A DNA stretch of 64,000 bases, taken from contig NZAC01000019.1 in the NCBI GenBank assembly GCA_002686085.1, forward strand, positions 1 to 64,000. Reading direction: 5' to 3'. Both the position numbers and the translations under genes were made by a program. The notes beneath the pieces are model-generated. The model made no database searches, was not told the DNA's origin, and was given only the letters and a program-made list of their open reading frames with translations. The DNA comes from Roseibacillus sp. (GTDB lineage Bacteria; Verrucomicrobiota; Verrucomicrobiia; Verrucomicrobiales; Akkermansiaceae). How positions within the stretch are numbered: position 1 is the stretch's first letter; every line of letters starts with the position of its first letter. Of this stretch, positions 1 to 8,535 are shown one piece after another.

Positions 1-1
1 T

Positions 2-982
2 GCCCACGAGACGCAAGCAGAGGCAGAAGAGGAAACGCGCTTGATTCATAAGTTGTATGAGGACTTCCTCCGTGATCATCTTGCGATTCCGGTGGTGCCC
101 GGTGAAAAGACGGAGGCCGAGCGCTTCCCGGGTGCACTTAACACCTACACGGTTGAGGCCATGGTGCAGGACCGGAAGGCTATTCAGGCAGGAACGTCAC
201 ACTATCTGGGTCAGAATTTTGCCAAAGCTCAGGAAATTACCTTTGTTGGTCGTGAGGGAGGTAAGGAGTATGTTCATACTACTTCATGGGGAGTAAGCAC
301 CCGCCTGATTGGAACGCTCATCATGGCTCATGCGGATGACGATGGATTGGTCCTTCCGCCGATGGTCGCCCCCCAGCAGATAGTCATCGTTCCTGTCACC
401 CCCAAGGAGGAGACGCGAGAGGCCATAATCGAGTCCTGCGAGGCGTTGGCAGAAACACTCAGGCGAGAACAGAGTTATGCGGGAGCTCCTCTCCGGGTCC
501 ATGTTGATACCCGCGATCTTGGTGGAGGGGTAAAAAAATGGGAGTGGGTGAAGAAAGGCGTCCCGATCCGAATCGAGATTGGCCCGAGGGATCTTGATGC
601 GGGGAAGGTTTGCCTGCAGCGTCGAGATCGAGCTCCAAACGAAAAGGATTTTGTTGATCGAGAGGAGTTCATTCAGACCGCAGCCCAGATTCTCTTGGAA
701 ATTCAGCAGGCCCTCCTCAAACGCCTCTCGGTGTTTCGGGATGAGAATATCAGTGAGTGCAGCAGCCTGGAGGACTTCAAGTCTCACTGGGAGGGAGAGG
801 GTAATCCTGGGTGGCTTCTTACTCCGTGGGCCGGTTCGACCGAGGAGGAAGAGAAGCTCTCAAAGGAGCATAAGATTACGATTCGTTGCCTTCCGAACGG
901 CCAGCAGGACGGCCCCGAGGCGCCCTGCTTCCTGACAGGTCAGGGAACCAGCGTGCGAGCTCTCTGGGGTCGAGCCTACTAG
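2..982 (+). CDS. proS: Prolyl-tRNA synthetase, archaeal/eukaryotic type (C-terminal part)
   Basis: Charges tRNA-Pro with proline in the cytoplasm. The reading frame is open from base 2, so the gene starts before the window; the TTG at 41 is internal, because the residues before it (AHETQAEAEEETR) match the conserved block that precedes the active-site region in this family. About 326 C-terminal residues are visible: the end of the class II catalytic domain (THxxGxSTR-like segment at TSWGVSTRLIG), the anticodon-binding domain (LVLPPMVAPQQIVIVP) and the C-terminal extension that ends in Tyr (RALWGRAY), the hallmark of the archaeal/eukaryotic-type enzyme. The zinc-binding cysteine set of the C-terminal domain looks incomplete. 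The gene is convergent with the next one, with a 66-base gap. Confidence 0.95.
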   Translation, partial: AHETQAEAEEETRLIHKLYEDFLRDHLAIPVVPGEKTEAERFPGALNTYTVEAMVQDRKAIQAGTSHYLGQNFAKAQEITFVGREGGKEYVHTTSWGVSTRLIGTLIMAHADDDGLVLPPMVAPQQIVIVPVTPKEETREAIIESCEALAETLRREQSYAGAPLRVHVDTRDLGGGVKKWEWVKKGVPIRIEIGPRDLDAGKVCLQRRDRAPNEKDFVDREEFIQTAAQILLEIQQALLKRLSVFRDENISECSSLEDFKSHWEGEGNPGWLLTPWAGSTEEEEKLSKEHKITIRCLPNGQQDGPEAPCFLTGQGTSVRALWGRAY

Positions 983-1048
983 GAGACGCTATCCACCCTG
1001 ATGTCCTTTTCCGGGGACTGGTGCTTAACGATTCGGGGCCGAGAGGGC

Positions 1049-1993
1049 CTATTTCAGCTCCTTGAGTTTCTCGCGGACCATCTTGGCTTGCTCTCCCTCG
1101 AGGACCTGCCAGCAGGCGAGGCCGTTGCCCACGAGGTCCCATTCATCAAACTGCCAGACGACCTTCTTTTCCTTGGTAATCTCAAAGATCTGAGGGTTCT
1201 TGTCCCCAGCGTGGCAATTGCCGATCACGTAGTTGCCATTAGAGAGTTCCTGCAGGCAGGTCATCCATCCTAGACTGATCGCGGTGCCTGGAACCTTGCC
1301 CTTGATTTCCCACACGATTTCCTTGGCTGGACTCACCTCCAGAATGCTCTTGCCGTTTCCCGAGGCGATCAGGGTGTTGCCGTTCTTGAGGCGGATGGCG
1401 CCGTAGACCCGAGACCCGACCTTGTATTCCCAGACCAGCTTTCCGGTCTTGTCGTATTCAGTGACTACGCCCGGGCTCTCTGCGCAGGATAGATAGTGGC
1501 CGTTGTCCAGAACACGGACGAGGCGGGTGTTCCTGCGTCCGCCCTCACCCATTGGAACCTCCTTGATCTTCTTTCCATCCTTGTCGACGTGAAGAAAGCG
1601 TCCCACGCCACTTTCCGCGATCATGGTGGAGCCATCCGCATAGCGCTTGAAGGCGTGGACGTCCACTCTCTTGCCCTCGTTGCCATTCTCCCGAGCGGAC
1701 TCGTATTCCCAGACGACTTTTTTGGCCAGAGTGATCTCCTGGGTCTTGGTCCAGGTATCGTGGAAGAGGACGTTCCCGTTATCGAGGAGATGGATGTCGT
1801 GATGGCCCGTGTGCCCCCGCTGGGGGCCGGCAGTGTCGTGCTTCCACAGGACAGAGCCATCCATCTCGCAGATGGCCACAATATTTTTTCCGTATGAGAC
1901 ACCGAGGAGAACCAATCGCTGGTCCTTAGCCTTAGCTGGCGTGAAGAGGAGAAGGGTGAGCGTAAGAGCAGCAAGCAAGGCAGGTTTTCGCAT
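1049..1993 (-). CDS. Exported beta-propeller protein (PQQ/arylsulfotransferase-like repeats)
   Basis: A 314-residue protein that starts with a signal peptide (MRKPALLAALTLTLLLF, cleavage near AKA). I chose the ATG at 1993 rather than 2029 because it places the signal peptide at the N terminus and has AGGA 9 bases upstream. The mature part has repeated blades with the pattern (V/L)-x-W-(K/E)-x, for example GSVLWKHD, KKVVWEYE, GKLVWEYK, KEIVWEIK and KKVVWQFD, and 'DNGN' or 'NGNTL' turns, as in PQQ-type and arylsulfotransferase-like propellers. No catalytic residues can be named. It stands alone between convergent proS and recQ on the same strand, 56 bases downstream of recQ. The substrate is unknown. 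Confidence 0.8.
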   Translation of the reverse strand: MRKPALLAALTLTLLLFTPAKAKDQRLVLLGVSYGKNIVAICEMDGSVLWKHDTAGPQRGHTGHHDIHLLDNGNVLFHDTWTKTQEITLAKKVVWEYESARENGNEGKRVDVHAFKRYADGSTMIAESGVGRFLHVDKDGKKIKEVPMGEGGRRNTRLVRVLDNGHYLSCAESPGVVTEYDKTGKLVWEYKVGSRVYGAIRLKNGNTLIASGNGKSILEVSPAKEIVWEIKGKVPGTAISLGWMTCLQELSNGNYVIGNCHAGDKNPQIFEITKEKKVVWQFDEWDLVGNGLACWQVLEGEQAKMVREKLKELK

Positions 1994-2049
1994 GAGCAAG
2001 ATCCTAGAGAGGGGAAGAGCAAAGGGCAAACACTCGGTGAGCTGTCTGA

Positions 2050-4008
2050 TCAGGGGATGATCAGGCTACTGCAATACGCCAGAACGTTGTTAAATGAATG
2101 GTCCTGCAATAGAGCAAAGGCGTCATGGGTCGTCAGTCGGGCGCGTCTGCCCGTAGTTGGCAGGACGACCCAGGTGCGGGAAGTGGCCGGGCTGTTCAGG
2201 CCGCAGAGAAAACGGGCAAGTTGGCGAGCGGTGCGGAGAGGACCATGTCGTTCGTCGAGAAGGCCCTGAATGATTTCTGCGTGCTCCAATGTGATCTCAG
2301 GGGAGGTAGCCCCGGGCGCCTTGCCGCCTGAGGATCCAAGGCATGTCCCGCAGTGCCCACAGGGATCCGGTTGAGCCTCTCCAAAATGGTTCAGCAGATG
2401 CTGGTTCAGACAGCGATCCTCTTCTGCATAGGACAGGACCTTTTCGAGGCGATGAAGGTCCTGTTCTTCCCGTTTTAGAAAGAGTTGTTGAACCCGGGAG
2501 GTGAGGTCCTGCATCTTTTCGGGAGATTTGAGCCGCCGATAGGAGTGTCGGATTCTGGTAGGCTTTAGGGAGATGTCGCCATGGGTCTCCAGAGAGGAAA
2601 GCTCATGGATTATTTGGTCTCGATCACACTGCATTTGTTCCGCTGCAGCTGCGGGTTCAATCGTAACCCACGTACGCCCTTGCTTTCCCGTGGCGAGGAT
2701 CCGGGCAAAAAATTTCCTCTGACCTGGCTCGAGCCCAAGGTTGATCTGGTCGATGTCACGTAACAGGCGGACGCGGTAAGAGCTGTAAAATGGCGAGGCC
2801 GCAACAATATAGCCTTCGAGCTCGAGGTAGGTGAGCAGAGTGCTAATCACCAGTGGACGAATGTCATTTGAGACCGCGAGATCGTAACGGGAGAGGTCAA
2901 AGTTCGCGCCGCGCATGAGGATCTGCTCAAGTACTCTGCTCACCGCTTCCGGCGAGGGGGTATCGCCATAGATGAAGTTTTCAAGGACCAGTAAGTCATC
3001 TCGGCAGGCGAGGAGCTCACAGCAGGCAGGTTGTCCATCACGGCCTGCTCTCCCGGTCTCCTGGGTATAGTTTTCGAGAGATTTAGGGAGGTTGTAATGG
3101 ATGATCCGGCGAATATCGGCTTTGTCGATTCCCATGCCGAAGGCAATCGTGGCGGTAATGATGGGAGCGTCTCCTGACATGAAGGCTTCCTGGCAGGCGG
3201 CCCGAGTTTCGTCGCGAAGACCGGCATGATAGGGGCGAGCGGATAGACCCTCCCTCTTGAGATAGGCCGCAAGGCCCTCGGCGGTTTCCTGCCTGGTCAC
3301 ATAGATAATGGTGGGGGCTTCGAGGTCCGTCCGCAGGCGCTCCAGAAGAATGGGTCGCTTTTCCTCCTCGAGACATGGTGTGACGTGAAGTTCGAGGTTC
3401 GGCCGGTGGAATGAGAGTTGGACATGATCCTGTTCAGCGATCCCAAAATTTTTGCGGATATCCTCGGCCACCGGTGGAGTGGCAGTAGCCGTGAGGGCGA
3501 GAATACGGGATACCTTCAACTCCCGTGCAAAGTGTGATAATTTGAGGTAGTCGGGTCGGAAGTTGTGTCCCCATTCAGAGATGCAGTGAGCCTCATCGAC
3601 TGCGAGAAGTGAGATATCCACGCGCTGGAGATGATTCCTGAAATTCTCATTAGCAAGACGCTCGGGTGCGACATAAAGAAGTTTGAGGCGCCCATTCAGT
3701 ATGTCAGCTTGAACGGTTTGAACCTGTTCGAGGGACAGAGAGGAGTCCAGTCTTGCTGCAGCGACACCGTGGCTTACCAGAGCATCGACTTGGTCTTTCA
3801 TCAATGCGATGAGAGGCGACACCACCACCGTCAGTCCCTCCAAGAGGACTGCGGGCAATTGATAACAGAGCGACTTTCCGCCGCCTGTGGGAAAGACCGC
3901 AAGGGTGGGGCGGTCGGACAGGATCGACTCGATGACACGGCGCTGTCCGTCGCGGAAGGAGGAGAAGCCGAAGTGCTTCTCCAATGCTTGGGTCAGGTCT
4001 GTGGACAC
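2050..4008 (-). CDS. recQ: RecQ-family ATP-dependent DNA helicase
   Basis: A 3'-5' DNA helicase of superfamily 2 that acts in recombination and repair of stalled forks. All core motifs are visible: Walker A TGGGKS at about residues 41-46, DEAH at about 138-141 followed by the RecQ aromatic loop (CISEWGHNFRPDY), motif III LTATATPP, and motif VI TGRAGRDGQ. These are followed by the winged-helix part and the four-cysteine zinc subdomain (DRCLNQHLL...PCGHCGTC). At 652 residues it is close to E. coli RecQ in length, but I see no typical HRDC domain at the end; the C-terminal 80 residues look like a short RQC/winged-helix tail. The next gene upstream (PhoX-like) is on the same strand, 63 bases away. 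Confidence 0.95.
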   Translation of the reverse strand: MSTDLTQALEKHFGFSSFRDGQRRVIESILSDRPTLAVFPTGGGKSLCYQLPAVLLEGLTVVVSPLIALMKDQVDALVSHGVAAARLDSSLSLEQVQTVQADILNGRLKLLYVAPERLANENFRNHLQRVDISLLAVDEAHCISEWGHNFRPDYLKLSHFARELKVSRILALTATATPPVAEDIRKNFGIAEQDHVQLSFHRPNLELHVTPCLEEEKRPILLERLRTDLEAPTIIYVTRQETAEGLAAYLKREGLSARPYHAGLRDETRAACQEAFMSGDAPIITATIAFGMGIDKADIRRIIHYNLPKSLENYTQETGRAGRDGQPACCELLACRDDLLVLENFIYGDTPSPEAVSRVLEQILMRGANFDLSRYDLAVSNDIRPLVISTLLTYLELEGYIVAASPFYSSYRVRLLRDIDQINLGLEPGQRKFFARILATGKQGRTWVTIEPAAAAEQMQCDRDQIIHELSSLETHGDISLKPTRIRHSYRRLKSPEKMQDLTSRVQQLFLKREEQDLHRLEKVLSYAEEDRCLNQHLLNHFGEAQPDPCGHCGTCLGSSGGKAPGATSPEITLEHAEIIQGLLDERHGPLRTARQLARFLCGLNSPATSRTWVVLPTTGRRARLTTHDAFALLQDHSFNNVLAYCSSLIIP

Positions 4009-4071
4009 ATCACCGTTCAGGGTGCCTGATTGAGACTGGAGACGCCATGGTGAACAAGCTTGAATCCTGCT

Positions 4072-5490
4072 CTAGGTACGCCAAGGACCCCTGATCGCGA
4101 AGGTGTGATCAAGGTTCTGTATGTTCACAAAAAGGATGTCTCCGTCAGGTGAAAAGATAGAACCGCAGAATTCGTTTTTGTTCTTCGCGTCCGGATTGCG
4201 GCCAAATGTGAATATCTGCCCTTCGGGAGTGACTCCGCGCAAGTGCGGTAGTTGCTCTTTTGAAAACGGGCTGACGAGGTCTTCGCAGATGATGAGATCC
4301 CCATTCGGTGCTACGCAGAGGTTGTCCCCACTGGTCAGAAGATCGCTCTTGCCCGGCTCAAGAAACAGCTCCACTGAAGCTGCTGGGTGCTGGGGACTGC
4401 TGGGAAGGATCCGAAAGATCTGACCGCGCTTTGTGGGGCCACCGTTAGTGCAACAGAGATAAATTGCCCCTTTGTCGTAGAAGATGCCTTCTCCTCGTGC
4501 GAATTTGGCAGCGCCTTTTTTGAACCCCTGAATTCTGAGGTCGTCTTTCGGTGAGGTAGGATCTTCAAGGTCTACCCAGGAAATAAGTTTATCCTGTCCT
4601 TCGGTTATCACGCGCTTTGGCTTGGGCTGGTAATTCCTCAAGTCGGCTGCGGCATGATCCTTCAGGCACATGGCTTGAAGCTTTCCGCTTGAAAGGTCGT
4701 TTTTACGATCAGGCACAAACCGATATAGCAAGCCGTCGTCGCGATCCTCGGTTAGATAGACTGATCCATCTCCGGGATCGTAGGCGACTGCCTCGTGGCG
4801 AAAGCGCCCCATTGCCTTAAGGGCGACAGCTTTTTGCAAACCGAGTTCGGGATCGGCCCTTACTTCAAAACAATAGCCATGTTGACGTGTTCGGTCACCT
4901 TTGTCGAGGTCTGCAGGCTCCTCGCATGTGATCCATGAACCCCATGGCATGGTTCCGCCAGAACAGTTCCGGTCCGTTCCAGCAAGAGAAAGAAACTCCT
5001 TCTCAGTTTTCCCTGAGGCAGGGTTGTAAATGATGGTCGTTGTCCCTCCGAGGTGGGGGGGCTCGTTATTCCCTCCGGCATCGTAAAGAAGATCGCTGTC
5101 GAGGTGGGAAGGAACCTCCTTTTCGGGGAAGGGACCAAAGTTGGGTTGGTCGAGGGCGACTTCATGGTTACGTATCAGAATGATCCTGCCGTTGTCTCCG
5201 GGAAAGGCGGCCATGTCGTCAAACTTTCCCGGGACCTTCATGCCGTCCGCCATGGGAGTGCCACTCCGTGAGATCACATCGTAGGTGAAATTCCTTGGGA
5301 GGTCGAGAAGGCCAGCCTTATCGCGGACGAGAGGACCGTAAGGTTGGATAACTCTCTGGGAAGAAGAGGAAGTTTCTTTGGCTTGGAGGTAGCGACCGAG
5401 GCCGAGAAAGCCCGCGGTCCAGCCCGCTTGATGCAGAAATGTTCTGCGACCAGTCGAAGCAGAGCCTTTAGGATGGGTTGAGTGACTCAC
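4072..5490 (-). CDS. PhoX-like (DUF839) exported phosphatase-family protein
   Basis: A 472-residue protein of the PhoX/DUF839 family, which includes calcium- and iron-dependent periplasmic alkaline phosphatases. Signs of this are FRHEAVAYDP, VYLTEDRDDGLLYRFVP, WGSWITCEE and the late KNEFCGSIFSPDG block. A twin-arginine-type start (GRRTFLHQAGWTAGFLG) suggests Tat export after folding with metal. The frame is open to a TTG at 5532, but the GTG at 5490 has AGGA six bases upstream and gives a normal-length Tat leader, so it is preferred. Some PhoX-family proteins act on other substrates, so phosphatase activity is family inference. It is divergent from the 5756 gene across a 265-base region that contains repeats and a promoter. 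Confidence 0.85.
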   Translation of the reverse strand: MSHSTHPKGSASTGRRTFLHQAGWTAGFLGLGRYLQAKETSSSSQRVIQPYGPLVRDKAGLLDLPRNFTYDVISRSGTPMADGMKVPGKFDDMAAFPGDNGRIILIRNHEVALDQPNFGPFPEKEVPSHLDSDLLYDAGGNNEPPHLGGTTTIIYNPASGKTEKEFLSLAGTDRNCSGGTMPWGSWITCEEPADLDKGDRTRQHGYCFEVRADPELGLQKAVALKAMGRFRHEAVAYDPGDGSVYLTEDRDDGLLYRFVPDRKNDLSSGKLQAMCLKDHAAADLRNYQPKPKRVITEGQDKLISWVDLEDPTSPKDDLRIQGFKKGAAKFARGEGIFYDKGAIYLCCTNGGPTKRGQIFRILPSSPQHPAASVELFLEPGKSDLLTSGDNLCVAPNGDLIICEDLVSPFSKEQLPHLRGVTPEGQIFTFGRNPDAKNKNEFCGSIFSPDGDILFVNIQNLDHTFAIRGPWRT

Positions 5491-5591
5491 AACTGGTCCT
5501 ATATGGATCGCAAATTGATCCTTACGACACAAAAATGCGACGTTTCAAAATTGTTGCAGTTTAGTGAAGGGTCGCTCCCCTCAAAGGAGTA

Positions 5592-5640
5592 GATTTGGGC
5601 CAAATTTGGTCTAAAAGTGCCGAATGGCCAAATTAGGGCC
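5592..5640. repeat. Repeated GGCCAAATT elements with dyad symmetry
   Basis: Two copies of GGCCAAATT lie at 5598-5606 and 5626-5634. The first sits inside overlapping inverted repeats (ATTTGG-G-CCAAAT at 5593-5605 and the perfect 10-base palindrome CCAAATTTGG at 5600-5609). The second is followed by GGGCC. The cluster lies between two divergent genes, just upstream of a good promoter, and could be a regulator binding site. No regulator is known. Confidence 0.35.
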
Positions 5641-5660
5641 TTATTTTTCCTCTTGAGGGT

Positions 5661-5690
5661 TTGACACCCTATGGCGGGCTTCCCTTAAAT
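5661..5690 (+). promoter_or_regulatory. Sigma-70-type promoter for the 5756 gene
   Basis: TTGACA at 5661-5666 and TTAAAT at 5685-5690 with an 18-base spacer. The predicted start site is about 60 bases before the ATG at 5756. The -35 box is a perfect consensus. Confidence 0.5.
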
Positions 5691-5755
5691 CCTGTCCATC
5701 GGCAAACGCCGGCATTCATTGACCGGCTGACGCCAGAATCTCAACAACACGCGCC

Positions 5756-6304
5756 ATGAGTGAAGACGACAAGAAAGCTCCCGACTCTTCTGAGAAGAAG
5801 GCTGACAACGCCCCCGCAGCTCCGGCGCCGACAATCCCGTTGAAGCCTGCTGGAAGCGCACCTACGACTCCTGCACCTGCACCTACCATTCCCCTCAAGC
5901 CCGCCTCCGACGCGGCTGCCCCTTCTGCACCGGCTGCCCCTGCGCCCACCGTGCAGTTGAAGGCTCCGGGAGCAAGTAGCGCACCCAAGACGACCCCTCT
6001 CAAAACTCAGCCGCTTGCTGGTGACTCGGATGCTACTCAAGAGCTGCCCAAGGCGACGGTGCAGCTCGGTAGCGCGACTCAGGCATTAGGAGCTCCTACC
6101 GCCCTGGCCGGACCACCCTCACTGCAAACGTCGGGGGCCGAGGAAGAGGAGGCGCCGGACACGATGTCTAATATTCTTTCCGGTGTGGCCTTTGCCGCCG
6201 CGCTCGTGGTTCTTGTTGTCCAGTTGATGACGACAGGGACTTGGGCGAACGAGCAATCACCAGTGGAAGGTCCCGGATGGAGCGCAGCACTGTTAGGAGA
6301 ATAA
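5756..6304 (+). CDS. Ala/Pro-rich protein with one C-terminal membrane segment
   Basis: A 182-residue protein of unknown function. Residues 1-135 are low in complexity and rich in Ala, Pro and Thr, with several copies of a short motif of the form P-T-(I/V)-x-L-K (APTIPLKP twice, APTVQLKA, TTPLKT, KATVQLG). A short acidic stretch (AEEEEAPD) comes next, then one hydrophobic segment at about 141-162 (ILSGVAFAAALVVLVVQLM), and a short tail. The topology looks like a cytoplasmic, disordered N terminus anchored by one helix. The TxxLK motifs resemble threonines used for phosphorylation and FHA binding, but this is speculation. A strong promoter lies upstream and the gene precedes a possible 26-residue peptide and trxA. 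Confidence 0.75.
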   Translation: MSEDDKKAPDSSEKKADNAPAAPAPTIPLKPAGSAPTTPAPAPTIPLKPASDAAAPSAPAAPAPTVQLKAPGASSAPKTTPLKTQPLAGDSDATQELPKATVQLGSATQALGAPTALAGPPSLQTSGAEEEEAPDTMSNILSGVAFAAALVVLVVQLMTTGTWANEQSPVEGPGWSAALLGE

Positions 6305-6313
6305 ATTACACTC

Positions 6314-6394
6314 ATGGCTTTTCCCATTATAACAACTGTAGTCGCAGGGATCGTCCTTGCTATTTTGATCCTCACAGGGAACTCACCTACCTGA
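6314..6394 (+). CDS. Possible 26-residue membrane microprotein
   Basis: An ATG at 6314, ten bases after the stop of the preceding gene, opens a 26-codon frame ending in TGA at 6392-6394. The peptide is one hydrophobic helix with Thr/Gly/Pro ends (MAFPIITTVVAGIVLAIL and so on). AGGAGA at 6296-6301, inside the end of the upstream gene, is a possible but distant ribosome site, so translation might be coupled. I know no family for it. It may be a real small membrane protein or chance. Confidence 0.3.
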   Translation: MAFPIITTVVAGIVLAILILTGNSPT

Positions 6395-6472
6395 ATCCTG
6401 CAGGCAGAGTTCCTTACCAGGAAGTGCCTTGCATGAAGGTGCAGCCTGCAACGAAACATAATAGGTCTGAAC

Positions 6473-6796
6473 ATGGCTCTTCAATTTACCAGTGAGAATT
6501 TTGACGCAGAAGTTCTGCAGTCTGAACTGCCCGTTCTTGTGGATTTCTGGGCGGAGTGGTGTGGTCCCTGCAAGATGATCGGTCCTCTCGTTGATGCGGT
6601 GGCCTCGGATACCGAGGGCAGCGCCAAAGTTGGGAAGGTTGATGTCGACAGTCAGCAGGAACTGGCTCGCACTTTTAACATTCAGTCTCTCCCTACCATT
6701 GCCTTCTTCAAAGGGGGGGAAGTCGTTGAGACGATGATCGGCACCAAAGGAGTGACCGTTGATGTGCTGAAGGAGAAGCTTTCTGCGCTCGCCTAG
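6473..6796 (+). CDS. trxA: Thioredoxin
   Basis: A 107-residue cytoplasmic thiol-disulfide reductant. It has the WCGPC active site with cysteines at residues 30 and 33, the buried Asp in VDFWAEW, and the cis-proline loop SLPTIAFFKGG. The length and all features fit canonical thioredoxin 1; no signal peptide is present. It is separated from hemL, which is convergent, by only 26 bases. Confidence 0.97.
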   Translation: MALQFTSENFDAEVLQSELPVLVDFWAEWCGPCKMIGPLVDAVASDTEGSAKVGKVDVDSQQELARTFNIQSLPTIAFFKGGEVVETMIGTKGVTVDVLKEKLSALA

Positions 6797-6822
6797 GGGC
6801 CAGGGGGGAGACCAGCGGGTGT

Positions 6823-8100
6823 TCAGGCCAGGCACTCCTCAAAGACCTCCAGAGTCTCATCGATATCGCTCTCGGTATGTGCGAGTGATAGGAATCCCGT
6901 TTCGTAGGGACTAGGAGCGAGGTAGATCCCGCGCTCGAGGCAGGCCCAGAAGAATTTCCGGAAGGCGTCAAAGTCCCCCTGCTGCACGGAATCGACATTC
7001 ACGATCTCGGCGTCACCAAAGTAGAGGCACCACATAGATCCCGCACGGTTGAAGCGGTAAGGTAGCCCCTTCTCTCGAATGATACTCTGCACACCATTTT
7101 CGAAGCGCTGCCCGATCTCTTCCAGCCTTTGATAGCCATTTTGTTTTTCCAGCTCTCTCAGCTGTGCCAGTCCGGCCGCCATGGCCACTGGGTTGCCCGA
7201 GAGGGTGCCGGCCTGATAGACTGGGCCATCCGGGGCAAGGTGATCCATGATGTCCGCCCGACCTCCGAAGGCTCCCACGGGCAGGCCGCCTCCAATCACC
7301 TTTCCGAGAGCGCAAAGGTCTGGAGTGATTCCTGAAAGTTCCTGCACGCCTCCCCTCGCAAGACGGAATCCCGTCATGACCTCATCAAAGATCAGGAGAG
7401 CCCCGTGTTTGCTGGTAAGGTTGCGCAGAAGCGCGAGGTAGCCCGGGTGGGGAAAGACAAAACCGGCGTTGGCCGGATAGGGTTCCAGAATAACCGCGGC
7501 GATCTTCTCGCCGCATTCGGCGAAGACCTCCTCCACGCGCTCAGGAAGATTAAATGGGAGGGTGATTGTTTCCGCGGCGAGAGATCGGGGAATCCCTGCG
7601 GAGTCCGGTTCGCCATGAGTGAGAGCGCCTGATCCTGCCGCCACGAGCAGCGAATCGACGTGTCCATGGTAGTGCCCTTCAAACTTGATGATCTTGTCCC
7701 GACCCGTGAATCCGCGGGCCAGCCGGATCGTGGACATTGTGGCCTCCGTTCCCGAGTTGACCATGCGAACTTTCTCGACCGAGGGGACCCACTCGCTGAC
7801 GACCTTGGCCATTTCCACCTCGAATGGGTTGGGGATTCCAAAGGAGAGGCCATTCTTGGCGACCTCGTGCACGGTGTTAGTCAGAACGGTCGGGGCGTGA
7901 CCCAGAATGGCAGGCCCCCAGGTTCCGATGTGGTCAATCAGGCTACGGCCATCGACATCCTCAATCCGGCATCCCTTGGCTCTTCGGACAAAGAAGGGAT
8001 CTCCGTCGACGTTACGGAAGGCCCTGACGGGGGAGTTCACTCCGCCGGGAATTACTGCCTTAGCGGCTTTGAATAGTTTTTTGGAGAGTTCGCCCTGCAT
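6823..8100 (-). CDS. hemL: Glutamate-1-semialdehyde 2,1-aminomutase
   Basis: A PLP-dependent enzyme that turns glutamate-1-semialdehyde into 5-aminolevulinate, the C5 route to heme. The 425 residues include the N-terminal PGGVNSPVRAF block, the substrate/PLP region MVNSGTEATMSTIRLARG, EGHYHGHVDS, IFDEVMTGFR, and the PLP lysine at residue 267 in ALGKVIGGGLPVGAFGG. Length is normal for the family. It is convergent with trxA. Its start is followed on the other side by a 435-base non-coding stretch. Confidence 0.97.
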   Translation of the reverse strand: MQGELSKKLFKAAKAVIPGGVNSPVRAFRNVDGDPFFVRRAKGCRIEDVDGRSLIDHIGTWGPAILGHAPTVLTNTVHEVAKNGLSFGIPNPFEVEMAKVVSEWVPSVEKVRMVNSGTEATMSTIRLARGFTGRDKIIKFEGHYHGHVDSLLVAAGSGALTHGEPDSAGIPRSLAAETITLPFNLPERVEEVFAECGEKIAAVILEPYPANAGFVFPHPGYLALLRNLTSKHGALLIFDEVMTGFRLARGGVQELSGITPDLCALGKVIGGGLPVGAFGGRADIMDHLAPDGPVYQAGTLSGNPVAMAAGLAQLRELEKQNGYQRLEEIGQRFENGVQSIIREKGLPYRFNRAGSMWCLYFGDAEIVNVDSVQQGDFDAFRKFFWACLERGIYLAPSPYETGFLSLAHTESDIDETLEVFEECLA

Positions 8101-8535
8101 GCTTCCGGCCGGACTATACGGCTATGGAAGAAATTGCCGACTAAAAGTCCTACGGTCCTTCCAGGTAACTGGTCTCGGGGATCGTGGCGAAAATCATGAC
8201 CTGTGGCTCTTACGGGTGGGATTCCGGTCCTGATTCGCCGGCGGCAGGAGTCGATTTGTAACAGGATATGAGAAATCCGTAATAATTTCACTGTCCGTTC
8301 CCTTTGGCGGAAGTCTTCCGCGAGGTCCGAGAAAACGGCTGTCTTCTGGGCAATGCAGCAGTGCCTAAAGCCTTTTGCGGAAATGAGTTGTCTGTTTTCG
8401 GCTGCCACACGATGAAGCCGCCTCCGGGTTGTGACAAGTTCCACATGCTCTCCTAGAGCGCGCAAAACACGAAAAAAAAAGTAAATTTCTTGATCAAATC
8501 CGCTGAGGAGGAACGGCGATTGCTGCTTATTTGTT
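8101..8535. other. 435-base intergenic region between hemL and the PEP-CTERM gene
   Basis: This divergent region must hold the hemL promoter (minus strand) and the long leader of the PEP-CTERM gene (plus strand). A run of nine A residues lies near 8472-8480, and a strong GGAGG-type site (GAGGAGGAA, about 8504-8512) lies about 25 bases before the GTG at 8536. I see no recognised RNA family. A 260-codon antisense frame crosses it but is not convincing. Confidence 0.5.

Noticed and set aside
284-787. A 167-codon minus-strand frame inside proS
   Set aside because: Completely antisense to well conserved proS; composition is as expected for a shadow frame.
5716-6040. Ala/Gly-rich minus-strand frames opposite the 5756 gene
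   Set aside because: They mirror the Ala/Pro-rich repeats of the plus-strand gene, which has a promoter, a ribosome-accessible start and a normal membrane helix.
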